Positions 22,681 through 33,769 of a stretch of 64,000 bases of DNA are shown here, in pieces. Made by a program: the position numbers and the translations under genes. Numbering within the stretch: the first letter of the stretch is position 1; each line of letters opens with the position of its first letter. The DNA comes from Psettodes erumei (taxonomy: Eukaryota; Chordata; Actinopteri; Pleuronectiformes; Psettodidae). The stretch spans positions 101,325-165,324 of the forward strand of contig JAFBJZ010000406.1 of the NCBI GenBank assembly GCA_016785225.1, in the 5' to 3' direction. The notes beneath the pieces were generated by a model. That model had not been told where the DNA came from, did no database searches, and saw only the letters and a program-made list of their open reading frames with translations.

Positions 22681-24354
22681 CTTAGCGTTTCTGCCTGATG
22701 CACCTCCTACGGTGCTGTTTGGCTGGCTGTAGGGATGTCAACCGGGAGCCACCCTTCATAGATGTTTTGCTCCTTTTAATCCTTGAACATTTCAGAGTGG
22801 TGGAGCAGTGAGAGGGACATCTCCCTAACGCTGCCTGCAGCCTGCCTTAGAATCCTTCTCTCCCCCACATCTTGTCCTTCCTTCGAAGCCACAAGCTTCC
22901 TTGCTCTGCCTCCAGAACAAGTCTTGCATTGCTCACTTTTTCCTATGGCCTGTGAAACTGGCAGTTTTTAGGAGCTGTTGCATGGATGTGCCAGTGAAGC
23001 CCCTGCACCCGACTTCCACCGGGAAGGTAAGAGTCCTCCAGCCAGCTTGAGAACATGCTGCAGCCAGGTCTGCATACCTCTTTCTTCCTCTCATAGGCAG
23101 TCTCCGTCTCCTCCTCCCATGGGACGTCAGCTCCACCAGGACAACTACTCTGGCAGGTGCTGACCAGAGAGCTACTGTATGTCAGGACAAAGGGGTGAGC
23201 TGGTGATTTCAGCTGACGACCTAGGTCAGCTGCCAACTGCCACTCTCTCCCTGGGGACAACAGGGTGAACCTTTTGCTGGAGCTGTGCTGTGCTATACCC
23301 CCCTGCCAAACAAACTGGATCTGTCCCTGGGATGAGGGATTGCTGGCACGGTTTACTTCCAGCCTGTGCGTCTTTAGCAGCTCAGCTAGCTTGCACAGGA
23401 CTTTGTCTCCATCTTTACCTGCCCTTTGCCAATGCTGCCTTGCAGCTGGAGAGGATGTGATTCAGGCTGGGTTTGGGGAGCTGCAGAGGTGACAGGGTTC
23501 TTCTGAGCCATACCAGGTGTAGAGATTACTCGGGAGTGTGTCATAAGTGGCCCTGATGAGGAAGCTCAGCCTTTCCTAGGGTGTGCTCCACATATCCACC
23601 GAGGTAATGGTCCTGCTGGTCATAGCTTCCCAGGTGGTCCATTTGCCTTGCTGTTGTTGGCTCCGGGCTGTGACTTTATAGTGCTCCTCATCCATTCTGG
23701 TAACCTCGGAGACAATGAGATCTTTTCTCTCCTTCTTGGTGGCTTTGGACCTCCTGGGTGGTGGTGCTCACTATCCTAAACCAGCTCTGCCAGGCTGTGT
23801 GAAGCCCACGATCTCCTGGTGTTTCAGCCTCTCGGTGGCCATGTTCATCGCTTGAGCTACATTCCACTTTCGTCCAGTCTGAATTTGTATGTTTGCATTT
23901 CAGATGGGCAGGTCTGGTGAGTCTCTTGACTCAAAAAAGAGCCTCACCTTTTCCTTCTTGTAGCCCAGGCTGATTGACTGGAGCAGGAGGTGTAGCACGT
24001 TACTGCCAAAGAGTGCTGCATTAGAGAGTGCAGTGGGGGAGGCTGAGCCATTTCCGGATGTCAGTATTGGCCTTTGCTTCAAATTTAAAGACTGAGGTCA
24101 TGGTGATGTCACACAACTTCAGTGGCCACATTAGGCATTGGTATAGGGTGAATTAATAGCACCAGACCTTGAATTTTCCTGGCAGGAATCATTGGTTGAT
24201 CTTGTGAAGGTCATCCAGGAGTTGGGTTGTGACAGCTGCAGCCATCTGCTTGTCCGTCCACAATGAAGCAGGTGCTGTCATTCCTATCCCCCTTCTGGAT
24301 TGAGAGGCTGCGGGATTTTGTGGGCTTGATTTTCATATGGGCACATGTTAGCAG

Positions 24355-25209
24355 TTATTCCAGCCTTTTAAGGAGTCTTGCTGTGCAGGCTGCTGTTTGG
24401 AGGAGGGTGGTGGCATCCATGTAACTTGGGAGTCTTTGGCCTGTCTGGGACTTGACCCCTCCTGCCATCTGTCTCCCACCTACCAGGATGATCACAAATG
24501 CTGTCGTGGAGAGAATGGGGGAAATGTAACATCCCATTGCTATCCCCTTTTCCAGCTGGTGCCAGGCAGTTGTAATGTCCCGGGTTGTGCAGCAAACATA
24601 CATAGCTGTGGAAGTAGTTTGCTATCAACTTATGGAAGCTTGATGGTACATGGAAAAACTCTGGGGCAAATGTAATGAGCTGGTGGGGAACTGAACCGAA
24701 GGCATCTGCGAGGTCTAGCCAGACGATGTGCAGGTCCAACTAGCTGCACCTGGCTCTCTGGGTTTGTTCCCAGATCATCAAAGACTGTTCCACATAGCCA
24801 GGAAACCCTGGGGCACCTGCCTTCTGGCAGCTGGTGTCAATATAGCTGTTGGCCAGGAGGAAGTTGGTCAGACGTCTGGCCAAGATTGAAAAGAAGATTT
24901 TCCCCTCCACATTTAGCAGCGCAATGCCTCTGAACTGGCTGAGGTTTTGGGACTCCTTTTCCTTTGGGATGAAGGTGGTGATCGCTTTACACTATGATCA
25001 TGGAATGGACTGGGTGTTATAGGCAGTCACCATACGCCTTCACAGCAGCCTCAGGAGCCCAGGGCCATTCTTGTAGACCTTGTAAGGTACTCCATTTGGA
25101 CCAGGTGCTGATGCTGCTCTGGCATGGTGGATGACTTGTCTGACCTCCATCCACTGCAGGGGAGCAGTGTCAAACTTTGTCATGGGCTCAGGTGGGTGGG
25201 GTACATAGC
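24355..25209 (-). pseudogene. HERO-like LINE reverse transcriptase segment
   Basis: Blocks in order are PGYVPHPPEPMTKFDTAPLQ (about 25,205), ARAASAPGPNGVPYKVYK (about 25,120), LHIVWLDLADAFGSVPHQLI (24,733) with the first RT Asp, QLEKGIAMGCYISPILS (about 24,550), and YMDATTLLQTAACTARLLK (about 24,425). The last block should be YMDD: one residue is missing, leaving Y-M-D-A, so the polymerase active site is destroyed as well as the frame. Confidence 0.82.
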
Positions 25210-25213
25210 CTGG

Positions 25214-26399
25214 TGTAACCTGCCTCAGCTCTAACAGTGTGGTGATAAAGGCTGGGAGATTCAGAACATTTATCTATCAGTGTGCACTAAGTTACCTTAT
25301 GGACCAGCGACTCAGAAGACTAGACCGAGATAAAGGAGAAAGGGGCATCGGAAATGAGCATAGAGTGAGCAGAGTAAAGGAGATCATGACCACAGGTAGG
25401 TTTTTGGTTACGTGTGTTATATTATTTTGCAATAACAAAAAAAGTAAAATAGAAGAAATAATATTTTGGTGTAGTACACACAATAAAATGTCAATCACAA
25501 GGAAAAAGAAAAAAAAACACAGTCTCTCAGCAAATTCAGTCTCTGTTTGTCTTTGTTGGGTTGGCTCGCCACAACCCTGCAGCTTCCCCTCTACCTTACA
25601 GAGATGAAGGAAACCCCAGTGGAAGAAAAGTTGTCTTGTTGATCTCATCACAGGATTTCCATCAAAGAAAAGACCCGGCCAGAGGCTCATACATTCAATA
25701 CCCACACACACTCCAGCCAAGGCAGAATACGCGGCTCAGTCCAGGTTCCGCTTTAGAAGAAACAGGGACACGGGAGGTCAGCATCATGTAGCGGTGTGAA
25801 TGTGGCTAATGGCTGAAGCTAATGCCGCTAATGCTAACAACACAACTTACGTTCTCCTCTGCAACCGTTAAAAAAATGGTCTGCTCTCGGCAACCCACAA
25901 GGAAAAAAAATGATACTCGCTTTCTCCGGCTGATAAAAGTAATTCTGTGGTGGAATATCTGGCTCTCTTGCACAAAAATTTGCTAAAGTCTGCAGCAGAA
26001 ACTATGCATGCAGCCACCTCTACATGGGTCCAGCAGAGAGAGGAAGAAAAAAGTAACACCATGGCACGTACACCCCGATGGTGTCTGATTGGCCAAGGCC
26101 ACACCACATCACGGGAGCTCCTCATGTCACCTGCATCTTGTACACTTTGAGAAAGGCACTTTCGTCCCACATTGAAAAGAAAAGAACTACTCTTTTTAAC
26201 AGATAAATGAATTTGTGTGTATCGATCTTTTTAATCTATTTATGATTTTAATCATAGATTGTATTTATTCATTGTATGTACGATTTTAGATCACTATTTA
26301 TTTATTTATCTTTTTATCTATTTATGTGACACAACATATTAATTTATATGATGACTGGACTTGTATTTACTTATTAAGAGCCTGGTAACCTGGGTTACA
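25214..26399. repeat. Solo-LTR-like insertion, 1,186 bp, with CTGG target duplication
   Basis: The ends are inverted repeats TGTAACC...GGTTACA (TG...CA). CTGG flanks it at 25,210-25,213 and 26,400-26,403. The insertion splits a HERO-like LINE frame exactly between Gly-Ser-Pro and Gly-Tyr-Val-Pro, so the edges are well supported. There is no coding capacity: frames at 25,239-25,607 and 25,292-25,720 lack any domain. AATAAA occurs on + at about 25,484. A 4-bp duplication with TG...CA ends suits an LTR; a non-autonomous DNA transposon is the alternative. Orientation is not determined. Confidence 0.78.
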
Positions 26400-26403
26400 C
26401 TGG

Positions 26404-26748
26404 TGATCCAAGTTCTCCTCTGAGGTTGTCACCTCGCTGGTGTTGGATGTAGTGTTCCAGCTTCTGCTCGGTGGTCTGAAGTGCCCCTTTCCTCCTCTCC
26501 TCCAGCAAGCTGCAGGCATATTTGAATGGGTCCTGAAAGAATCTTGTTTTTGCCTTCTCTGTAATGGTAAATGTACTATGAGTGCATGTGTACCTGTGAA
26601 CTTTTACCTCTACTGTCCAGACAATGGCCTGAGGGTCACGATGACCTGAGGATGTCTGAAAAATATATTTTAATCCTGTAAGGAGTTTCCTGTTTTCTGC
26701 TGTTCTGTAAGGGATTTTCCAAAGGGTTTCCTGCTTTTGAGCTCCCAT
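26404..26748 (-). pseudogene. HERO-like LINE N-terminal segment
   Basis: About 115 open codons with the words KAKTRFFQDPFKYACSLLEE and TTEQKLEHYIQHQ, the region just before RT in this LINE family. It continues in the RT segment across the solo-LTR-like insertion. The start of the element's frame is missing at about 26,750. Confidence 0.7.
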
Positions 26749-26750
26749 AT

Positions 26751-26960
26751 GTGGGGATACATGTCTCTAGTCAAGTATGCCTTTTGTAATACACACTCAT
26801 GTATTTAGAAAAGTATAAAACCATGTTCTTTATTTCTCTGGATGCCACTCTGTAGGTCAGCACACGTGCAGGGCTGCTGAGTGACATCCTGTGTTACAAC
26901 CAGTAAAGACTTTTGAGCTTGACTCCGGACTCTAAGAATCTTTGTTCCTGACAGCTTCAA
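26751..26960 (+). repeat. Possible LTR fragment between two LINEs
   Basis: The + strand has 'gtataaaacc' (about 26,814, TATA-like) followed about 90 bp later by AGTAAA ('ccagtaaagac', about 26,901), ending 'tttgttcctgaca' (26,941-26,953). This is the layout of the promoter and poly(A) end of a retroviral-type LTR. No target duplication was found and the 5' limit is uncertain. Confidence 0.35.
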
Positions 26961-26962
26961 CT

Positions 26963-27394
26963 TTACTTTGTGTGAAAAGAACCCGGTGGAAACAGAATCC
27001 TGGCAGAATAGAAAAGTTTCCACGACACCACTGTCTTCCAATGTTTATTCACCACCACTATGTCAGGCTGATTGGCCATCACCATCTTGTCAGTCTGGAT
27101 CTGGAAGTCCCACAGGATCTTGGCTTGTTTGTTCTCTGTCATCTTTGGGGGTGTCTCCCATCTGGACCCTGGGACCTCCAGTCCATACTCTGTACAGATG
27201 TTCCTGTATACTATGCCCGCTATCTGGTTATGCCGCTCCATGTATGCCTTGCCTGCCAGCATCTTACACCCTGCTGTGATGTGTTGGACTGTCTCAGGCT
27301 CTTCTCTGCACAGCCTGCACCTGGGGTCTTGTCTAGTGTGGTAGACCCTGGCCTCTATTGCTCTGGTGTTTAGGGCCTGTTCCTGTGCTGCCAT
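26963..27394 (-). pseudogene. R4/Dong-like zinc knuckle and endonuclease segment
   Basis: About 143 open codons. The CX2C...HX4C knuckle and the QPDIVVV block (first acidic residue of the restriction-like nuclease fold) are intact. The frame then leaves the family sequence after NKHWKTVV, so the catalytic D/E-X-K part is lost and the protein could not cut DNA. Such endonucleases nick the target for target-primed reverse transcription. Confidence 0.82.
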
Positions 27395-28449
27395 GATTAG
27401 TGCCTCTGTGCTGTCTTTCAGTCCAGCCTTTTCCAGCCACTGGTATGTTTAGTCCATATCAGCCACTTCTTCAATTTGTCGGTGGTACATGCCATGCAAG
27501 GGCTTGTCCTTCCATGATGGACCCAGTGGTTCCTCATCCCTTCTGGGCTTTTGTTGCCTGAGGCATTCACTTAGGAGTTGGTCTTTGGGGGCCATTTTCT
27601 CGATATATTCCTGGAGGTTCACCGTTTCCTCCTGGACAGTAGTTCTGATACTTACTAGTCCTCGGCCCCCCTCCTTTCGCTTTGTGTACAGCCTCAGGAC
27701 GCTGGACTTAGGTTGAAACCCACCATGCATATCAGTGGCTTGTATCTATTCCAGGGGCCTGGATATTATCCCAGCCTGGTATCTGATCACTGGCATGGCA
27801 TAGGTGTTAATGGCTTGGATCTTATTTTTGTTGTTCAGCTGACTTTTCAGGACCTGCCTTACCCTCTGGAGGTATTTGGCTGTGGCTGACCTTCGAGCTG
27901 CCTCCTCATGATTACCATTTGCCTGTGGGACCCCCAGGTATTTGTAACATCTGCAATGTTGCCTTCAGGTAGGTCGACCCCCTCGGTTGTGATCACCTTT
28001 CCTCTTCTAGATATCATCCGCCCACATTTATCTAGTCAGAATGACATCCCAATGTCTTTGCTGTAGATCCGATTGAGGTGAATCAAGGAATCAATGTCAC
28101 GCTCATTCTTCGCATACAGCTTGATGTCATCCATGTAGAGGAGGTGGCTGATGGTTGTTCCACTTCGGAACTGGTACCAATAGCCACTCTTTGAGATGAT
28201 CTAGCTGAGGGGGTTTAGACATATGCAGAACAGCAGGGGGGACAGAGCATCTCCTTGGTATATGCCGCATCTGATGCTCACCTGTGGTGGTTGGTTTTGA
28301 GTTGGCCTCCAGAGTCATGTTGCACAGCCTCATCGAGTTCTGGATGAACTCTCTTATGGTCCTATTGATGTTGTACAGCTTTAGGCACTCCAGTATCCAT
28401 GTGTGTGGCATCGAATCATAGGCCTTCTTGTAGTCAATCCAGGCAGTGG

Positions 28450-28469
28450 ATATATATATATATATATAT
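28450..28469. repeat. (TA)n microsatellite in the LINE
   Basis: Ten TA units placed between RT blocks of the R4/Dong-like copy. Confidence 0.9.
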
Positions 28470-28969
28470 GAATGGTCAGAGCCTATAGCATCTCACGGCC
28501 AATCTCACCCACACCCAGTGCCTTGCTGTTGAGGGCTTCTTGACTGCCTCAGGCTCCACCTGACTATATCCCAAATCTGGGTCAGCAGTTCTCCTCTGCT
28601 GAGTATAGCCTGTGGCAAAAAACTCCCATTTTGAGTCTCTGGATAGTTCTTCCACCACCGAAGCCACAGTCCTTCTGGCCAGCTGACACCAATCTACTGT
28701 TTTTGGAGAACCTTGGGAACTTCCAGTCCATGGCCTCCTTCAGCTGGTTTGCTTCCTTCATTGCTGGTATCCACCAGTTGGTTCTCAGGTTGCCACACCA
28801 ACAGGTAGCAAAAGTCTGTCCACAACTCCTGCCAGCCACTTGGACAATGGAGCCCCCGTCTACTTTAGAAGTCACAAGAAATTCTTCCATAGGTGGGAGT
28901 TCAGCACCTTGTGGACGGGGGCCTATGCCAGACATTCCCAAAACTTAACTTGGAATTAGTGAGTCTGTC

Positions 28970-29640
28970 CAACAGCTCCCCCAACCATCTGATCCAACTC
29001 ACTACCAGGTGGAATTAAAATGACAGCTGTGCTCCACTCCTCACCTGACTGTCCAAAACATACAATTACAGATCTGATGATATAGCCATAAAATCATCAG
29101 TCGTTAGCTGAAGGTGGCCTGGTATTAACAACATTTACCTTGTGCCCGAACATGGTGATCGTTATAGTCAATCTGCGCTAAGCACAGAATTGTCACCTCC
29201 TGACCACACACACTCTCATTGGTTATGCTCAACCTTGAATTCCTTCCCCACCAGCAAGGTGATGTTCCATGTCCCTAGAACTAGCCTGTGATACCATATA
29301 CATGCCATCGCCTGCTGCCTGGCTACCAATGCACCCTGCCCCTCAGCCCACATGGCAGTGGCTCCATGTGATTTCTCCAGTAACACATGGGGCCCTGCCA
29401 GGCACAGCATGAAGAAATTACATGGAGCCAAACATTTACCCCCTTGCTTTACCCCAGGTCATTCTCCAGGAGAGGGCCCAAGTGTCCTTCCATCTTAGTT
29501 AAGGTTATATGAATCACTCTGTCCGACCCCTCCCCTGGGAGCACTTTACCATGGAAGACCCTACCAGGAATAATGCCCCTGACAACACAGCTCTCAGGGT
29601 CACCTGGGCTTACCAGCCACCATGTTAAGTTGCCAATTCT
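28970..29640 (-). mobile_element. APE-type LINE, 5' region remnant
   Basis: On the - strand (about 29,270) the peptide LGTWNITLLVGKEFKVE is the opening of an APE endonuclease (GTWN(V/I)T.L), with the upstream noncoding sequence still recognisable to about 29,640. Further in, 'ctcctcacctgactgtccaa' (29,039) and 'gcccgaacatggtgatcgtt' (29,144) match the antisense of later parts of the same fish LINE, so the middle of the endonuclease is deleted. Clade not assigned. Confidence 0.6.
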
Positions 29641-31560
29641 TTTGTTAACAACCCAAATTTATATATAATATTAAATGATGTTAGTTTTGTCCAGTGAAAA
29701 TGTTTTTCATGTCTGTGATATTTTAAACCAAAGTGCTGTTTTAGATTCAACTGCTCATCATCAACTTCACTACTGTTACTGCAGCTGGTCAGCAATGTGT
29801 AATACTGTTTGAATTTGAGGGTTGCCAGATCAGAGCTGATTTTCCTCCATGTCCTAATCATTCACTCTTTATCATAATAACCAACATTTTGTTGAAACAA
29901 ACCTGGCAACTATAGTTGCTGCATAGATCTTAAAATGATACAAATCTTTTAAGATCAGTAAATATATTACTGGGCACAATTCAACAATACCTTGCCATTG
30001 GTAGGGACATAACCCTACTGTCCATAACCAAATATACTGTACGTATGTGTGCACACAACAGACCCTCTGATATACCCATTATATAATACAAACATATTGA
30101 GATGTAGGCTAGTTGCTGTATCAGCATTTATTATTTGTCAAAAGTAACTCTCATTGCAGTTCGAGTTATAATTATATCCTATCGAGCAGCAACGGATTAT
30201 TGTGTTGTATTTGATTATCTGGCTACTCTGGATTATAACGAGGCTAATATGATACTAAAGCAGCTGTAATAAATGCCAAATAGCAATGACTATAGAAAGA
30301 GAAAGGAGAGTGGAAATGGTACTACTCTGTGTCATTAAAACTTTAAGGAAGGTTATACTGGATGACGGTCATTTCTACAAATAGGCAACTGATGGAAACA
30401 TATTTTGAAGTGATTGTGCCATTTTGGAAACATTTGCAGTGTTATTCAGAGATGCGTGTAAGCAGTGAGCTAATTCAAATCTCAGAGGTCGGTGTTTTCA
30501 GAACTGACAGACCAGCAGTGTCAGTTTCCTGGGGTGCAACTACACATAGCTGTTTCTGTAGGATACAGCTGAGTTCATGTAGCTCTTGTGTCCTGTAAAA
30601 ATGTAACATAATGGACCCAATAAAATCATAAATCAGGCTAAATATTAATCAATCAATAGTTGATTGTGCTGGAAAGATTAGAGAATGAAGGCAGATGTAA
30701 CCTCACTGCATTCATGATCAGAATATCACATCTTTACTTTACTGGAATGAGACATGTCCAGTGGATGCTGAGCTGAAAGCTACTCCATTTCTCAACATAA
30801 TTCTCTGAGTGTGGCGGGGATTGCTGTGAAGCTATAACAGACAAACAGTAATTAACTTCCTCCAAACGTTTCACAATAAAACTTTGCTGCGCACTCATTA
30901 CACATAACATCAGGTAAAGAGGGAAAAAAAACGTAGCCAACGCTATACAATTGTTAAACATCAAATGCAAAGCATAATATCAAATCATATCAATCATATA
31001 ATTAAACATAACAAAAAGAAAACAATACACACTCTTCAGAAAAGTATGAAACAGTTGTGAGAGTGAAACTTTGTTCAGGGATTATGATTGTGTAATTTTT
31101 GGAAGAATAGAAATCAATATCAGTATATCTTATTTTCTTTATTTAATCACCTCAGATCTTAGTGACTTCCATCATGACACAAACGACAGAGGAACAGAGC
31201 AAAAATAATTGTTACTGTAATGACTGGTGTTTGCTTACTTAAGGAGTACATCATTTAAATGATTGTGTAAAAAATTATATATGTATATTCCTAAATTAAT
31301 GACCATTGCAGAATAATAGCATATAATGACACAACTAAATCATTTTTGATATTTACACAATGGACCACAACTCCACAATACCACGTCCACCTAGTTAGCT
31401 GCAATGATAAATTTGGAGTTCTGAATATGTGATATATTTTTTTAAAAATTGACAGCTAAGTGAGTAAAGAAAGAGGTACTTTTGATGCATCAATTGGCGA
31501 TAGAGCTGGGTTGAAAACATAAATTACATTTTTATAGTTGTCCCTTCAGAAAAGTGTGCC
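29641..31560. other. vegfc upstream region
   Basis: No coding or transposon signature recognised. It is AT-rich. Because it precedes vegfc exon 1 it may contain regulatory DNA, but I can point to no specific site with confidence. Confidence 0.4.
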
Positions 31561-31676
31561 GGTTCTAAGCTTTTATTGTGAAGGCAGACAGTCCGTTTTC
31601 CTGTAATGCTGTGCCTTACCTTTTTACATATGACCGTGCTTACTTTCACAGCGGGGTTCATACAAAATACTAGACC

Positions 31677-31765
31677 TTGACAGAGAGACAAAGAAGACAG
31701 AGGGAGAGCGAGCGAGAGAGAAAGAGAGAAAGAGAGATAAAGAAAGAGAGAGAGCGAGTGAGAGT

Positions 31766-31799
<34 letters not shown>
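31677..31799 (+). promoter_or_regulatory. GA-rich tract upstream of the vegfc start codon
   Basis: About 120 bp almost entirely A and G on + ('gagagagcgagcgagaga'-like), with a pure GA run at 31,769-31,798. It lies 95-217 bp before the vegfc ATG and is followed by CG-containing sequence ('gaagacgacagcggag', 31,812). It probably lies in the 5' UTR or core promoter. GA/CT tracts in such places can bind GAGA-type or SP/KLF-like factors or form triplex DNA. That role is inference. Confidence 0.5.
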
Positions 31800-31801
<2 letters not shown>

Positions 31802-31893
31802 AGCGGCAGAAGAAGACGACAGCGGAGACACAAGCGAGGGTTTTTTGTTAAATAACAATTTCTATGCTCCTTGGAGCATAAACACTTGGGGAC

Positions 31894-32004
31894 ATGCACC
31901 TACTGGGAATATATCTTTTACTGGCATATCGTCTGTACGCCAGCCTCGCCAGCGACTTCAGCCACAGCGAGTATCATGATTACTTCAAACAAGAGCAGAT
32001 GGAC
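31894..32004 (+). CDS. vegfc: Vascular endothelial growth factor C, coding exon 1
   Basis: Codons 1-37 of a secreted lymphangiogenic growth factor that signals through VEGFR3 (Flt4) and VEGFR2. The ATG opens MHLLG, the same first residues as mammalian VEGFC. A hydrophobic signal peptide (residues about 3-20) follows, with a likely cleavage after ASLAS, then the start of the N-terminal propeptide (DFSHSEYHDYFKQEQMD). The exon ends in phase 0 at a perfect donor, GAC/GTAAGT. Exon 2 starts in phase 0, so the frames agree. The transcription start is not defined, and the 5' UTR probably includes the GA-rich tract just upstream. It is assigned to VEGFC rather than VEGFD by the MHLLG start and by exon 2. 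Confidence 0.9.
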
Positions 32005-33769
32005 GTAAGTTTGAGAAAAAGTGAACCTGGATGGTCTTCTCTGTGTGTAAGCCTACACGTGCTTTAATGTTTGACCTTATTTTGTCACTGAGGGGATCCA
32101 GGGACCACCAGGGTCCATCCTGTGGTTTGAATATTTTCAATGAAGACGTCAATGAAGAACCTTGGAATTAGACACTTAAATAAGTCTCGTCTAAACAGAC
32201 TGAGTTTAAGAAATTCTGTCCATGAACCCTGATAATGTCATGGTGATGTCATCAAAGTTAGCGCAGGTTAGATTTGTAGCAAAAGTTTGCATTCTGAACT
32301 GAAGGCAATATCCACAGGCTAATACATAAACAGTGCTTTACTACCACTGTGCTTTAATGTGAAACCCATGTGAAAAATTTAAAGCTTATTTCCATGAAAT
32401 GTACCTCTCCCCATGACATGTACATATTTCCTGGGGGGAACAAACCAATATGTCCAGAACTTATCCAGAAATTTTCTCTATTTATCTATAGGCTACCTAC
32501 AAAATGTGCCTCTTCATGCAGATAATAAATAAAAAAAACAATAAAGACAAATTCCAGGAAACAGAGAGAAAAAGTGGCCATATTCTTTGGAAATGTACAG
32601 AAAGTATATGCCACTAACCCACTTTCATACGGATAGAATAAGTAAATAAATGTCTGAATAAATAAATAGCCTGAACAAAAATACTCACCCCCCCCCACAG
32701 ATACTTGCATTTTCCCTCTCACTCAGTTTTACCAGTAATCCCGATTGACCTCCTAAGATTTATTCCCCTGGTGTGTGGCTTTGTACATGTGAAAACAATA
32801 AGTGCATTAGTAACTGATTATAATCAACTTTCTGGTATGCATGATATTATGAAATGTTTAGTCTAAGCTTTATCTACTGACCTGCTGGATCTAAGAGGTC
32901 AGACATGGTTTTTGTGTATCACTTTTAGGTCTTGGTATTTATTGTTTTATATAAAGAAGTAACACTGATATTCACTGTTTTTTTGTTTTATCAACCATCT
33001 GTCAAGTACTGTAATAATAGTTGGATTGATACACCATTGAAACGTCCTTTTCTTTTATGTAATGCCAGCTCAGCCAATTGGAATTGAAGTGAATTAACAG
33101 AGAAACCGGATGAAAGAGCAAGGGAAACGGTGAGAAGAGTGAACATTTTCCAAGCGAGGGGATTAGTCAGACAAAAGAGCCAATGAAGGCAAGTGTCACA
33201 AAGGTCAAGGGTGTGTGTGTGGGTTCAGAGCAGAACAAGAGTAAGGGGGATACGTGTTAAGCAGTATCATGCAGCCATTTGATCATTTGGATGATGAGCT
33301 TCTGTCTCAGCTGCTGTCTTCAACCTTCAAAGCCAAAGTTTTTTATTGGAATTTAAATAACACCTGTGTATCTCTTCTATCACGGATCTAAGAATGAAAA
33401 AAACTCAAAAACTTTGGGACATAAATGCAAAAGGTTAGGAGTGAAGTTTACAAAAGATAGTTTAATTCAGTCCCAGGGGCAGAAGCTCAGGAAAACTCCC
33501 AAACAGCTGGTCCTTTGCAGGCTGAACAAGCTGGTGGTCAAAAAGTTTCCAATTATGAATTTCTGATATCAGTTATTGTGTGGTATGTGGCATGGACTGG
33601 CTTGGTCTGGAATGCTGTCTGTGTCTGTCAAACTGGGCCAATCTAACACTTTCAACATTGAGCAAATGGCTCCTCCCAATTTAGACTGATAATTTTTTTT
33701 GTTGTTTTTGTTGAAACAGAAACTGACAAGTAATATGCAGTGGCTTAAGAAATGAGTCTCAAGATAGAC

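Larger units (their letters stand above)
22690..26748 (-). mobile_element. HERO-like LINE with restriction-like endonuclease, split by a solo LTR
   Basis: Read on the - strand from 26,748 to about 22,690 the order is an N-terminal part, RT, a finger-like region, a restriction-like endonuclease (RLE) and a short 3' tail. The 5' end is cut at about 26,750. An LTR-like insertion (25,214-26,399) interrupts it between GSP and GYVP. Endonuclease-region words include DVPWEEETETAYERKK (about 23,160) and PVEVGCRGFTGTSMQQLL (about 23,020). RLE at the C-terminus separates these LINEs from APE-type ones. HERO is my best clade guess, and NeSL or another RLE clade is possible. Many frameshifts and stops. 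Confidence 0.75.
26963..28960 (-). mobile_element. R4/Dong-like LINE, 3' truncated
   Basis: On the - strand from 28,950 to 26,963: an N-terminal region with broken frames; AWIDYKKAYDSMPHTWILEC (about 28,440-28,385); SHLLYMDDIKLYAKNERD (about 28,150-28,100) with an intact YMDD; KCGRMISRRGKVITTEG (about 28,030); MHGGFQPKSSVLRLYTKRKE (27,730); a CCHC-type knuckle CRLCREEPETVQHITAGC (about 27,325-27,270); and the RLE start KILWDFQIQTDKMVMANQPD (about 27,125-27,060). Coding identity breaks off inside the endonuclease at about 27,030. A (TA)n tract at 28,450-28,469 interrupts the RT. Same family as the + strand fragment at 21.4 kb. Confidence 0.82.

Noticed and set aside
25239..25791. Open frames of 122 and 142 codons
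   Set aside because: They lie inside the 1,186-bp solo-LTR-like insertion and show no domain.
31624..31979. Ser/Leu-rich and Arg/Glu-rich frames over 31.6-31.98 kb
   Set aside because: They are products of the GA-rich tract. The vegfc frame from 31,894 is the supported one.
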